Below are positions 17,548-25,410 of a DNA stretch of 64,000 nucleotides, piece after piece. Source of the stretch: Nocardioides albus (GTDB lineage Bacteria; Actinomycetota; Actinomycetes; Propionibacteriales; Nocardioidaceae); NCBI RefSeq assembly GCF_014648255.1, contig NZ_BMQT01000004.1:310001-374000 (forward strand), given 5' to 3'. The translations under genes and the position numbers were made by a program. How positions within the stretch are numbered: the stretch's first letter is position 1; every line of letters starts with the position of its first letter. The notes below the pieces were generated by a model. The model was not told the DNA's origin and did not search any database. It worked only from the letters and a program-made list of their open reading frames with translations.

Positions 17548-18743
17548 AGTGCGGCTATCTTGGCCTCGGCCAGTACGTCGATCGCCGGACGACCGAGCGC
17601 GGCGGCGGCGCGGGCGACGTCGTCCCACTCCGGCTGCAGGTTGACGGTCTCGCCGTCGAGGCGAGCGGCCTTGACTGCGATCGGGTGTCCGCCGACTGCG
17701 ACGGTCAGCATCTCGCGGGGCAGAGCGTGCTTGAGGACCTCATGCTCGCGTACGCCGATCGTCGACGTCTCGTGGAAGAACACTCGCCGGACCGCGTCGA
17801 CGGCAGCGGCGGGGGTGAGGGCGTGGAGCGTGTAGGCCGGCCGGCCCTTCTTCATCAGGATCGGCGTGACCCAGGCGTCCCGCGCGCCGGCCGCCAGAAG
17901 TGCGTCGAGAGCCCCGGGAATCAGTCGCGGCTCGAGATCGTCGATGTTCGCCTCGATGACGAGCTCGGTCGGTGAATTTTCCCGCCGTGGCGGGAAGATG
18001 CCGTCTCCGGCCACGGGATCCGCAGGATCACCGATCAGCAGGCGCAGGGTGTTCGACCAGCCTTCCGGGTTTCTGCTGCCGGCGCCGACGCCGATCGCTC
18101 GGGTCGTCATCGGCGGCTGGTCGCCCCACGAGGTGGCGACCGCGGTGAGCAGCGCGGCACCGGTCGGCGTACACAGCTCCATCGCGGGATGCCCGGGAGG
18201 CCCCGCGAAGGAAGGTACGCCGGTGAGCAGCCGCGCCACCGCCGGCGGCGGCACCGGCAGGGTGCCGTGCGCGGCCCGGACCGAGCCGGAGCCGACCGCG
18301 ACAGGAGAGACCACGATCTCGTCGGCGCCGAGGTGCGCGAAGCCGGCACAGACCCCCACGACGTCCGCGATCGCATCCAGCGCGCCGACCTCGTGGAAGT
18401 GCACCTCCTCGGGCGAGATCCCGTGGACGGCGCCCTCGGCGACCGCGAGCCTCTCGAAGACCTGACGTGCGAGGTCCCGGACGGAGGAGTCGAGCGGAGC
18501 CCCGGTGAGCAGCGCGCGCACGTCCGTCCAGGTGCGGTGATGGGCCGAGTCGGCGATCTCGACGTGGCACCGGGTCGCGGCGAGCGCCCCACGCGTCACC
18601 GGCTCTGCGTCAAGGCGTACCGGCTCGGGGGCGACCGCGTCGACAGCGGAGGTGATCACCGACAGGGGGACACCCGCGTCGACCAGAGCGCCGAGCAGCA
18701 TGTCGCCGGACGCCCCGGAGGATGCATCGACCCAGACCCTCAT
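17496..18743 (-). CDS. larC: Nickel-pincer cofactor biosynthesis protein LarC
   Basis: A 415-residue protein that inserts nickel (CTP-dependent cyclometallase) into the pyridinium bisthiocarboxylate mononucleotide precursor, the last step of nickel-pincer cofactor synthesis for lactate racemase LarA and its relatives. The N-terminus has VDASSGASGDMLLGAL (6-21) and the metal-site motif HFHEVGALDAIAD near 115-127. In some lactobacilli larC needs a ribosomal frameshift between LarC1 and LarC2; here it is one uninterrupted frame. The last 15 residues, a repeated Ser-Ala-Glu-Thr-Ser pattern, are encoded by local DNA repeats and are probably not functional. It follows larB by 19 bp. Confidence 0.93.
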   Translation of the reverse strand: MRVWVDASSGASGDMLLGALVDAGVPLSVITSAVDAVAPEPVRLDAEPVTRGALAATRCHVEIADSAHHRTWTDVRALLTGAPLDSSVRDLARQVFERLAVAEGAVHGISPEEVHFHEVGALDAIADVVGVCAGFAHLGADEIVVSPVAVGSGSVRAAHGTLPVPPPAVARLLTGVPSFAGPPGHPAMELCTPTGAALLTAVATSWGDQPPMTTRAIGVGAGSRNPEGWSNTLRLLIGDPADPVAGDGIFPPRRENSPTELVIEANIDDLEPRLIPGALDALLAAGARDAWVTPILMKKGRPAYTLHALTPAAAVDAVRRVFFHETSTIGVREHEVLKHALPREMLTVAVGGHPIAVKAARLDGETVNLQPEWDDVARAAAALGRPAIDVLAEAKIAALAETSAPSAETSRPSAE

Positions 18744-18762
18744 CGACAGCTCGCAGACTGGG

Positions 18763-19452
18763 TCATTGCGCGCCTCCCCGGGCTCGCCGCGCGATCCGAG
18801 CCGCCGCGACCCCGGCCCCGTAGCCGTTGTCGATGTTGACCACGGTCACCCCGGGAGCACACGAGTTGAGCATCGCCAGCAGCGCCGCCAGCCCGCCGAA
18901 GGAAGCGCCGTAGCCCACCGAGGTCGGCACCCCGATCATCGGCACCCCGACCAGCCCGCCGACGACCGAGGGCAGCGCGCCCTCCATCCCGGCGACGACG
19001 ATCAGGCAGTCGGCGGCCTCGAGCCGGTCGCGTACGGCCATCAGCCGGTGGATCCCGGCGACACCGACGTCGGTGATCCGCTCGACCCCGGCGCCGTGGA
19101 CCTGGGCCGTCAGCGCGGCCTCGGCCGCGACCGGACCGTCGGTGGTCCCGGCGGCGACGACGCAGACCCGACCCTGCGAAGTCGGGAGCGGCCCGAGCGT
19201 GACCGCCCGGGCATCAGCGTGGTGGACCGCCGTGGGCAGCTTGGTCGCGACCAGGTCTGCTGCTTCGGCGGAGACCCGGGTCGCCAGGACCGCGCGCGTC
19301 GGATGTTCCTCATGCAGCCGACGAAGGATCGCGACGACCTGCTCGGGCGCCTTGCCCTCGGCGTACACGACCTCGGGGTCGCCGGTGCGTCGCTCCCGGT
19401 CGAGATCGACGCGAGCGAACCCGAGATCAGCGGTCTGCTCGTTGTCCGCCAC
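18763..19452 (-). CDS. larB: Nickel-pincer cofactor biosynthesis protein LarB
   Basis: A 229-residue carboxylase/hydrolase of the AIR-carboxylase (PurE-like) fold that acts on nicotinic acid adenine dinucleotide, carboxylating the pyridinium ring and releasing AMP, to start nickel-pincer cofactor synthesis. The C-terminal half has the conserved GVPTSVGYGASFGG and VVNIDNGYGAG segments, with C198 in NSCAPG at the position of the cysteine that bonds the substrate in characterised LarB. The GTG start lies 3 bp after the pheA stop. The partner sulfur-transfer gene larE and the apoenzyme larA are not in this window. Confidence 0.93.
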   Translation of the reverse strand: MADNEQTADLGFARVDLDRERRTGDPEVVYAEGKAPEQVVAILRRLHEEHPTRAVLATRVSAEAADLVATKLPTAVHHADARAVTLGPLPTSQGRVCVVAAGTTDGPVAAEAALTAQVHGAGVERITDVGVAGIHRLMAVRDRLEAADCLIVVAGMEGALPSVVGGLVGVPMIGVPTSVGYGASFGGLAALLAMLNSCAPGVTVVNIDNGYGAGVAAARIARRARGGAQ

Positions 19453-19455
19453 CGC

Positions 19456-20307
19456 TCAGAGCCGTGCCGGGTCGGCGGGGTAGACCCCGAGCAGCTTCAC
19501 GTCGGTGGTGAAGAAGGCGAGCTCCTCCAGGGCCCGCTTCAGGCCCGGCTGGTCGGGGTGACCGTCGACCTCGGCGAGGAACTGCGTGGCGGTGAACTTC
19601 CCATCCACCATGTAGGACTCGAGCTTGGTCATGTTCACGCCGTTGGTCGCGAAGCCGCCGAGCGCCTTGTAGAGGGCTGCCGGGATGTTGCGTACGTTGA
19701 AGATGAACGAGGTCACCACCGGACCCATGTCCGCGGGAGCCTGGATGAAGTCGGGCGAGAGCACCACGAAGCGGGTGGTGTTGTGGTCGGCGTCCTCGAT
19801 GTCGGTGGCGAGCACGTCGAGCCCGTAGATCGAGGCGGCCAGGGGCGGAGAGATCGCGGCCATCGTCGGGTCCCCGGCCTCGACCACCTCGCGGGCGGCG
19901 CCGGCGGTGTCACCGGAGACGACCGGAGTGAACCCGTGCTCCCGGATGATGTTGCGGCACTGGCCCAGCGCGTGGACGTGGGAGTGGACCGTACGGATGC
20001 CGTCGAGAGGCGCGCCGGGAAGGCCGAGCAGGTGGAACCGGATCCGCAGGTAGTGCTCGGCGATGATGTGGAGGTTGGACTCGGGGAGGAAGTGGTGGAT
20101 GTCGGCCACTCGCCCGGCGAGAGAGTTGTCGATCGGGATCATCGCCAGCGACGCGCTCTGCTCACCGCTGGCTGCCTCGACGGCCGCAAAGACGTCCTCG
20201 AACGACGCGCACGGCACCGACTCCAGCTCGGGGTAGTACCGCTGGCACACCATGTGTGAGTTGGACCCTGGTTCGCCCTGATAGGCGATGCGATGTGGCT
20301 CGGACAC
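19456..20307 (-). CDS. pheA: Prephenate dehydratase
   Basis: A 283-residue monofunctional prephenate dehydratase making phenylpyruvate for phenylalanine synthesis. The catalytic periplasmic-binding-like domain runs about 5-185 (IAYQGEPGSNSHM at the start; the Thr-Arg-Phe motif appears as TTRFVVL near 175). An ACT domain (about 200-275, with TSFIFNVRNIPAAL and TKLESYMV) should bind phenylalanine for feedback control. GTG 20307 is preceded by TAGACT at 6 nt, consistent with a leaderless mRNA. larB follows after 3 bp, so pheA heads an operon with the nickel-pincer genes. Confidence 0.94.
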   Translation of the reverse strand: MSEPHRIAYQGEPGSNSHMVCQRYYPELESVPCASFEDVFAAVEAASGEQSASLAMIPIDNSLAGRVADIHHFLPESNLHIIAEHYLRIRFHLLGLPGAPLDGIRTVHSHVHALGQCRNIIREHGFTPVVSGDTAGAAREVVEAGDPTMAAISPPLAASIYGLDVLATDIEDADHNTTRFVVLSPDFIQAPADMGPVVTSFIFNVRNIPAALYKALGGFATNGVNMTKLESYMVDGKFTATQFLAEVDGHPDQPGLKRALEELAFFTTDVKLLGVYPADPARL

Positions 20308-20313
20308 AGCGAC

Positions 20314-20323
20314 AGTCTAGATT
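20314..20323. promoter_or_regulatory. Overlapping divergent -10 boxes for two leaderless genes
   Basis: Within AGTCTAGATT the plus strand reads TAGATT (20318-20323), 8 nt before GTG 20332, and the minus strand reads TAGACT (20319-20314), 6 nt before the pheA GTG. The two boxes share bases, so the two promoters cannot both be occupied at once. Confidence 0.6.
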
Positions 20324-20331
20324 CGCCCGAT

Positions 20332-20742
20332 GTGCTCGCTCTTGCAATTCTCAGTCTGCTGACAGCAATCGCCTCTCTGGTCTTCGCCGGAGCGGCCTGG
20401 CAGAAGACGAAGGACGTACGCCGCCCCGACCCTGCCGCCGTCGAGTCGCTGCCGACCGACGTCGCCGGTCTGCGCGCCGAGGTCGCGGCCCTGCGCGCGG
20501 AGTCGGCGATGGATCTGCGCCACCTCGCCGTGGTGCGCTTCGACGCGTTCGGAGATGCCGGCGGCCACCTGAGCTGGTGCCTGGCGCTGCTCGACGACAA
20601 CGGCGACGGGGTGGTGCTGACCTCGATCCACGGGCGCACGGAGGCGAGGTCGTACGCGAAGAGCATCAGCGGATGGGAGTCGTCCCAGCTGATGTCGCCC
20701 GAAGAAGCCGAGGCCGTCCAGCAGGCGAGGCCCCAGCGGTGA
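20332..20742 (+). CDS. DUF4446 membrane-anchored protein
   Basis: A 136-residue protein with one N-terminal membrane helix (about 2-20), a short helical linker (about 30-58, heptad-like, LRAEVAALRAE) and a DUF4446 domain whose core VVRFDAFGDAGGHLSWCLAL and LTSIHGRTEARSYAKSI are typical of the family. Function is unknown; members are common in Gram-positives. GTG 20332 is chosen over ATG 20293 because TAGATT lies 8 nt upstream and because the longer form would start inside pheA. Divergent from pheA. Confidence 0.75.
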   Translation: MLALAILSLLTAIASLVFAGAAWQKTKDVRRPDPAAVESLPTDVAGLRAEVAALRAESAMDLRHLAVVRFDAFGDAGGHLSWCLALLDDNGDGVVLTSIHGRTEARSYAKSISGWESSQLMSPEEAEAVQQARPQR

Positions 20743-20784
20743 TCCGGAGCTGATCCGGAGCTGATCCGGAGCTGATCCGGAGCT
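20741..20784 (+). repeat. 11-bp tandem repeat (4 exact copies plus decayed copies)
   Basis: GATCCGGAGCT is repeated four times exactly from the stop codon of the DUF4446 gene, followed to about 20818 by variants (GATCCCGGGAGCT, GATACCCAGCT). The array lies in the 3' untranslated region, before a strong hairpin. Confidence 0.9.
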
Positions 20785-20827
20785 GATCCCGGGAGCTGAT
20801 ACCCAGCTGATACCGAGCAAAACGACG

Positions 20828-20876
20828 CCGGCACGCTCGGGTGCGGCGGGGGAACCGTTCCGAGCGTGCCGGTTTT
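20828..20876 (+). terminator. Intrinsic terminator after DUF4446 gene
   Basis: A 13-bp perfect stem CCGGCACGCTCGG / CCGAGCGTGCCGG with a 19-nt loop is followed by TTTT and preceded by AAAAC, which extends the pairing. One of the few hairpins here with a T-run. Confidence 0.8.
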
Positions 20877-21209
20877 CAAACCCGGGCTGCGGGTGGGACG
20901 GCCCGGGAGTCGACCACTGGTCGCGGGGGATGTCCGACCAGTGTGTGGGTCATGCCACGTCGTCGGCCGGAGTCTGGCTTGAGCCCGGGCGCGAAGACGC
21001 CGACTCGGCTCACGCCGAGTCGTGTCAGACACCTTATGAATATTTACTTCTCAACAACGCATCTGTGCCAGCGAGTCGCTTCGATCAGGCATCGATATCG
21101 ACGACAAACGCGCTGAAAACACGCCTGAATCGGGACTTTATACCCGTATTCTTGGGACTTTGTCCTCCCTGCGTGTCGTCCAGATTCGGGACCGAATAGG
21201 GACCTCTGG
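20877..21209. other. Intergenic stretch without a gene
   Basis: 333 bp between the terminator and the lipid kinase stop. It holds small hairpins, CCACTGGTCG/CGACCAGTG around 20914-20943 and CGACTCGG/CCGAGTCG at 21000-21021, probably ending transcription from the minus-strand gene. The part 21030-21190 is clearly less GC-rich than its surroundings and contains a repeated GGGACTTT. Short open frames there lack coding character. No tRNA fold was seen. Confidence 0.6.
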
Positions 21210-22781
21210 TCAGCGTGGCACGCGTACGAGCAGACGACCGGGGAGGCACTGCATCCGCAGCTCTCGACCTTCGGAGATCGTGTCTCCGTCGAGCTGACGC
21301 GGCTGGTCGTGGTTGGTCCGGATCACGACGCTGGCGCCGGTCATCCGGTTGATCAGGTTGTCGGTGCGCGGCCGCTTGCTCAGCACCCGGACCGCGAGCG
21401 GGACCCAGGACCAGAACCGCTGCGGATAGAGCAGCACGACGTCCACGAGCCCGTCGTCGAGCGCGGCGGCCGGCAGCAGCGGCATGTTCGCCTGGAGGTA
21501 ACCGACGTTGCCGACGACGACCGTGCGCGCCCGGTGCCTGGTGAACTCGCCTCCGTCGACGGAGATCTCCAGCCGCATCGCCGGGAACATCAGGCTCTTG
21601 AACGCGGACAGGACGTAGGCCATCCAGCCGATCCTCTTCTTGATGTCCTCGTTGACGCCGCTCATGATCGCGGCGTCGAAGCCCATCCCCGCCATGACCA
21701 GGAAGTTGGTGTCCTCGAGGTTGTCACCGGAGACCTCGACCAGGTCGATGGCCTGGTCCTGCCCGGTGAGCGCGACGTCGATCGCGGCACGGATGTAGAG
21801 GGGGATCGAGAGGTTGCGGGCGAGCAGGTTGCCGGTGCCGCCGGGGACGATCCCGACCGCGATGCCGGTGCCGGCCAGGGCGGAGCAGACCTCGCGTACG
21901 GTGCCATCCCCGCCGCACACGAGCACCAGGTCGGCGCCTTCTGCCTGGGCAGCGCGCGCCATCCCCGTGCCGGGGTCCTCGATCGTGGTCAGGTGCCAGG
22001 TCGGGGCCCTCCAGCCGGACTCCTCGGCCATCGCGTTCACCATGGTCTTGAACTGCTCGACCGACTCGACCTTGATCGGGTTGAGGACCACCGCGATGTT
22101 GCGGTTGCCGCGCACCGAGTCCATCAGGGGCCGTCGTCCTAGCGCGTGGGAGGCGGGCAGCGGTGTGTAGAGGGCCATCCCGAGGAGAACGGCCCCGGCG
22201 GCGAAGACGATCCCGCCGAGCACGTCGGAGGGGTAGTGGCGGCCGAGGAAGACCCGGTCGGCGGCGACGAGCACCACCATCAGCGTGAGGCCCGCGTAGG
22301 CGAGGCGGCGGATGCCGCGGCGGCGTACGAACATCGTCACGACCACGGCGATCACGCCCGCGAGGACCGCGATCCCGGTCGCATGGCCGGAGGGGTAGGA
22401 CGGCGAGTCGTGGAACCAGGGCGTCAGCTGCCACCAGGGCCGGTCCCGGTCGACCAGGAGCACCACCCCGCGGCGTACGACCAGGGTGACCACCACGACG
22501 CCGAGCACGTAGACCGCGGCGCGAGGATATTTGCGGAACAGCCCCGCGGCGACCAGGAGCGCGACCCCGACGATCACGTACCAGTCGGTGCCGACCTCGA
22601 CGATGTGCCAGAAGTCGAGCATCCAGGCGTACTCCGCGGTCACCTCCGTCGCGTCCCGGCCGAGCTCGTCGATCGTCGAGACCAGCGGCCAGGCGTTGAC
22701 CGCCGCGATCCCGATCAGGGCGCTCAGGGCGAACAGCGAAGCCGCCCAGAGCAGCAGGGCACGGCGGGATAGGTCAAGCAC
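21210..22781 (-). CDS. PAP2 phosphatase-lipid (diacylglycerol-type) kinase fusion
   Basis: A 523-residue protein joining two opposing activities. Residues 1-215 are a six-helix PAP2 membrane phosphatase with all three motifs: VDRDRPWW (110-117), PSGH (130-133) and DRVFLGRHYPSD (175-186, H182 as nucleophile). Residues about 225-523 are a diacylglycerol kinase catalytic domain with GGDGT (290-294) and PGGTGN (313-318). The fusion could interconvert phosphatidate-type lipids and dephosphorylated lipids at the membrane. It is known in actinobacteria, but its physiological reaction is not settled. Divergent from the RTX-like gene. Confidence 0.93.
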   Translation of the reverse strand: MLDLSRRALLLWAASLFALSALIGIAAVNAWPLVSTIDELGRDATEVTAEYAWMLDFWHIVEVGTDWYVIVGVALLVAAGLFRKYPRAAVYVLGVVVVTLVVRRGVVLLVDRDRPWWQLTPWFHDSPSYPSGHATGIAVLAGVIAVVVTMFVRRRGIRRLAYAGLTLMVVLVAADRVFLGRHYPSDVLGGIVFAAGAVLLGMALYTPLPASHALGRRPLMDSVRGNRNIAVVLNPIKVESVEQFKTMVNAMAEESGWRAPTWHLTTIEDPGTGMARAAQAEGADLVLVCGGDGTVREVCSALAGTGIAVGIVPGGTGNLLARNLSIPLYIRAAIDVALTGQDQAIDLVEVSGDNLEDTNFLVMAGMGFDAAIMSGVNEDIKKRIGWMAYVLSAFKSLMFPAMRLEISVDGGEFTRHRARTVVVGNVGYLQANMPLLPAAALDDGLVDVVLLYPQRFWSWVPLAVRVLSKRPRTDNLINRMTGASVVIRTNHDQPRQLDGDTISEGRELRMQCLPGRLLVRVPR

Positions 22782-22939
22782 GATCAGTCAGTATGCGCGA
22801 TACGTCTTCCACACAGTGAATGAACGGGCTGGTCATAACCCGGGGCAACGGATGGTGAGGAACGCTATCGTTCGCACTCCGCGCATGATTCGGGTCGGCG
22901 CCGGCACCCCTCGGTCCTTCGTTTGTTGTGAGGTCTCTC

Positions 22940-25303
22940 ATGCGCGCTCGCGTGTCGTCGTACGCCCTTCTCGGGCTCCTGTCCGTCCCCGCCGCCGCTC
23001 TCGGCGTCGGTGGTCTCCTCGCCGGCTCCGCCGCCGCCGCGGACGGCGAGTGCGGCGGGAAACCCGTCACCGTCGACCTCTCGGTCGAGGGTCAGGTCCC
23101 AACAGAGGGCGATGACGTGATCTTCGTTCCGGCGGGCGTCTCCGTGGATGCGCTGGGCGGAGACGACACCATCTGCGTTGCAGGCCCGGGCATGGCGACG
23201 ATCGCTGCTGGTCAGGGCAACGATGTCCTCTACCCGGCGTACGGGAACCGTGTAGACGCCGGCGACGGGAACGACACCATCAACGGCGACAGTTCGGTCA
23301 TCCGTGCTGGAGCGGGCAACGACCTGATCCGCGGCGGCAAGCAGATCGAGAGCACCTACGGAGGCGACGGTGACGACGTCTACTACGCGGACGGCAACGG
23401 TGGCGGCTTCCGTGGCGAGGCCGGAAACGACACGTTCCACGGCGGCGCCGGTGACGATAACGTGTTCGGGGGAGACGGCGACGACCAGCTCTTCGGTGAA
23501 GGCGGCGACGACCTGCTCTCTCCCGGTCCCGGCAGCGACGTCGTCCGGGCCGGGCTCGGGAGCGACTCGATCTCGGTCTCTGTCGCTCCCGATCACGACG
23601 TCGTCGACGGCGGTTCGGACGACCTCGCGAAGGACCACATCTCCATCGTGAGTTCGGCCGGCATCACGTTCGACATGGCCGCGGGCGTCACCGGGTGGGG
23701 AGCCACCCTTGCCGGCTTCGAGTCGGTGGCGGCGACGGACCACGCCGACACGATCACCGGCACGAGCGGGGCTGACACGATCGAGGTCGGCAAGGGCGAC
23801 GACATCGTCGAGGCCAGCGGTGGCGCCGACGTCGTCGACGCGGGTGACGGCAACGACACCGTCGACGCGGGTGACGGCGCGGACACCATCTGGGGCGAGG
23901 ACGGGGACGATCGGATCGTCGGCGGTGCTGGTGATGACCGGATCAACGCCGGATACGGAGCCGATGTGGTCGACGGAGGAGACGGTAACGACGCTATCGA
24001 CGACGGTTCCGGCTACGACGTCGTCCACGGAGGCGCTGGCAACGACAACCTCGACGCGTCCGGGCACGGCGGCTCCATCGAGAGCAACAGCCTGTACGGC
24101 GACTCTGGCGACGACACGATCCACGCCTCGCACTACGGGGACGAGGGGATTGCCGACGGCGGAGACGGTCACGACGTCCTGGTGGGTGGGCGGTACGCCG
24201 GCGCACCGGTCGACGGCGGTGCCGGCAATGACACGATCGAGGTCCAGGGACATCCCGCGATCGCCTCCGGCGGCGACGGCGACGACACGCTGCGTACCGT
24301 TGAGGCGGCCGGCACCCTGCGCGGCGGGAACGGGGCCGACAAGCTGATCGGCGACGTGGGTTACGACAAGCTCTTCGGGGACGCCGGGGCCGACACCATC
24401 GTGGGGAACGGTGGTGGTGACGAGATCCGCGGCGGGTCGGAGAACGATTCGCTCGACGCCGGCTCCGGCAATGACAAGGTCTACGGCGACACAGGCAACG
24501 ACATCGTCAGCGCCGGCGACGGGGACGACTACGTGCTCGGTGGCATCGGGTCCGACCGCCTGCTCGGTGGCGGTGGGACCGATCGGCTCAAGGGCGAGGC
24601 CGGCACCGACCGCCTCGAGGGCGGCTCGGGGAACGACACGTTGGAGGGCGGCGACAGCGCTGACACCCTGCGTGGTGACGATGGCAACGACCTCCTGGCG
24701 GGCAACGCCGGCAACGACTCCCTGAACGGCGGCGCAGGGGCGGACACGGCTTCATACGCCACTGCGACCGGCGCGGTCTCAGCGACCATGACCAGGGTCA
24801 CCGGGGGTGGCGGCAGCGACACCCTCGCGGGGATGCAGAACCTGACCGGCAGTAGCTACTCCGACCGACTCGCCGGAGACGGCGGCAACAACGTACTCCT
24901 GGGCGGCGGCGGCAACGACACGATCTTCCCCGGTCACGGCAACGATCGCGCGGAGGGCGGGTCGGGCACCGACACCGTCTCGTACTCGAACGTACGCAAC
25001 GGCGTGAGGGTCGCGCTCAACACGTCCGCGGTCCAGTCGACTCGCGCCGGCGCGGATCGCCTGCTGACCTTCGAGCGGCTGACCGGCACGAACTACGCCG
25101 ACGTCCTACGCGGCAACGGCGGAGTCAACAAGCTGATCGGTCTCGGCGGATCAGACCGCCTCGAGGGTTTGTCGGGCAACGACTACCTCTACGGGAACTC
25201 CGGCAACGACCGACTCATCGGTGGCTACGGCCGCGACTACGGCGACGGAGGGACTGGCCGGGACGCCAGCTCCTCGGTCGAGCGCCGCGTACGGATTCCG
25301 TAG
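22940..25303 (+). CDS. Secreted RTX-like calcium-binding repeat protein
   Basis: A 787-residue exported protein. A Sec signal peptide covers about 1-34 (hydrophobic core, cleavage after SAAAA). From about residue 65 to the end there are several dozen hemolysin-type nonapeptides of the pattern G-G-x-G-x-D-x-hydrophobic-x (GGDGDD, GGAGND, GDGNDT and similar), which wind into calcium-loaded beta-rolls. No enzymatic domain or C-terminal type I secretion signal is seen, so the Sec signal is the likely export route. ATG 22940 is preferred to GTG 22928. It may be an adhesin or matrix protein; it ends with a basic tail. Confidence 0.88.
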   Translation: MRARVSSYALLGLLSVPAAALGVGGLLAGSAAAADGECGGKPVTVDLSVEGQVPTEGDDVIFVPAGVSVDALGGDDTICVAGPGMATIAAGQGNDVLYPAYGNRVDAGDGNDTINGDSSVIRAGAGNDLIRGGKQIESTYGGDGDDVYYADGNGGGFRGEAGNDTFHGGAGDDNVFGGDGDDQLFGEGGDDLLSPGPGSDVVRAGLGSDSISVSVAPDHDVVDGGSDDLAKDHISIVSSAGITFDMAAGVTGWGATLAGFESVAATDHADTITGTSGADTIEVGKGDDIVEASGGADVVDAGDGNDTVDAGDGADTIWGEDGDDRIVGGAGDDRINAGYGADVVDGGDGNDAIDDGSGYDVVHGGAGNDNLDASGHGGSIESNSLYGDSGDDTIHASHYGDEGIADGGDGHDVLVGGRYAGAPVDGGAGNDTIEVQGHPAIASGGDGDDTLRTVEAAGTLRGGNGADKLIGDVGYDKLFGDAGADTIVGNGGGDEIRGGSENDSLDAGSGNDKVYGDTGNDIVSAGDGDDYVLGGIGSDRLLGGGGTDRLKGEAGTDRLEGGSGNDTLEGGDSADTLRGDDGNDLLAGNAGNDSLNGGAGADTASYATATGAVSATMTRVTGGGGSDTLAGMQNLTGSSYSDRLAGDGGNNVLLGGGGNDTIFPGHGNDRAEGGSGTDTVSYSNVRNGVRVALNTSAVQSTRAGADRLLTFERLTGTNYADVLRGNGGVNKLIGLGGSDRLEGLSGNDYLYGNSGNDRLIGGYGRDYGDGGTGRDASSSVERRVRIP

Positions 25304-25398
25304 TTCGGGGTCCGCTGAGGGAGTCATCCGCCGCGGCTGACCTGCGCGACGCCCACTCAGCTCCGTTTACTGAAGTGAGATCTGGTGGTCCGGTCGAC

Positions 25399-25404
25399 TA
25401 GCCT
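25399..25404 (+). promoter_or_regulatory. -10 box (TAGCCT) of serS
   Basis: TAGCCT lies 6 nt before the serS ATG with no Shine-Dalgarno sequence between, the spacing expected for a leaderless transcript. Confidence 0.5.
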
Positions 25405-25410
25405 TGCCGC

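Noticed and set aside
20877..21209. tRNA or small RNA gene in the lower-GC stretch
   Set aside because: No cloverleaf with acceptor CCA-end or T-loop GTTCRA was found on either strand; only small hairpins.
22865..24253. 462-codon minus-strand frame opposite the RTX-like gene
   Set aside because: Its repeats are only the reverse reading of the RTX nonapeptide codons.
23200..25250. Repeat-rich DNA that could suggest a CRISPR array or satellite
   Set aside because: The periodicity is that of GGxGxD codons within one intact frame; there are no exact repeats with unique spacers of constant length.
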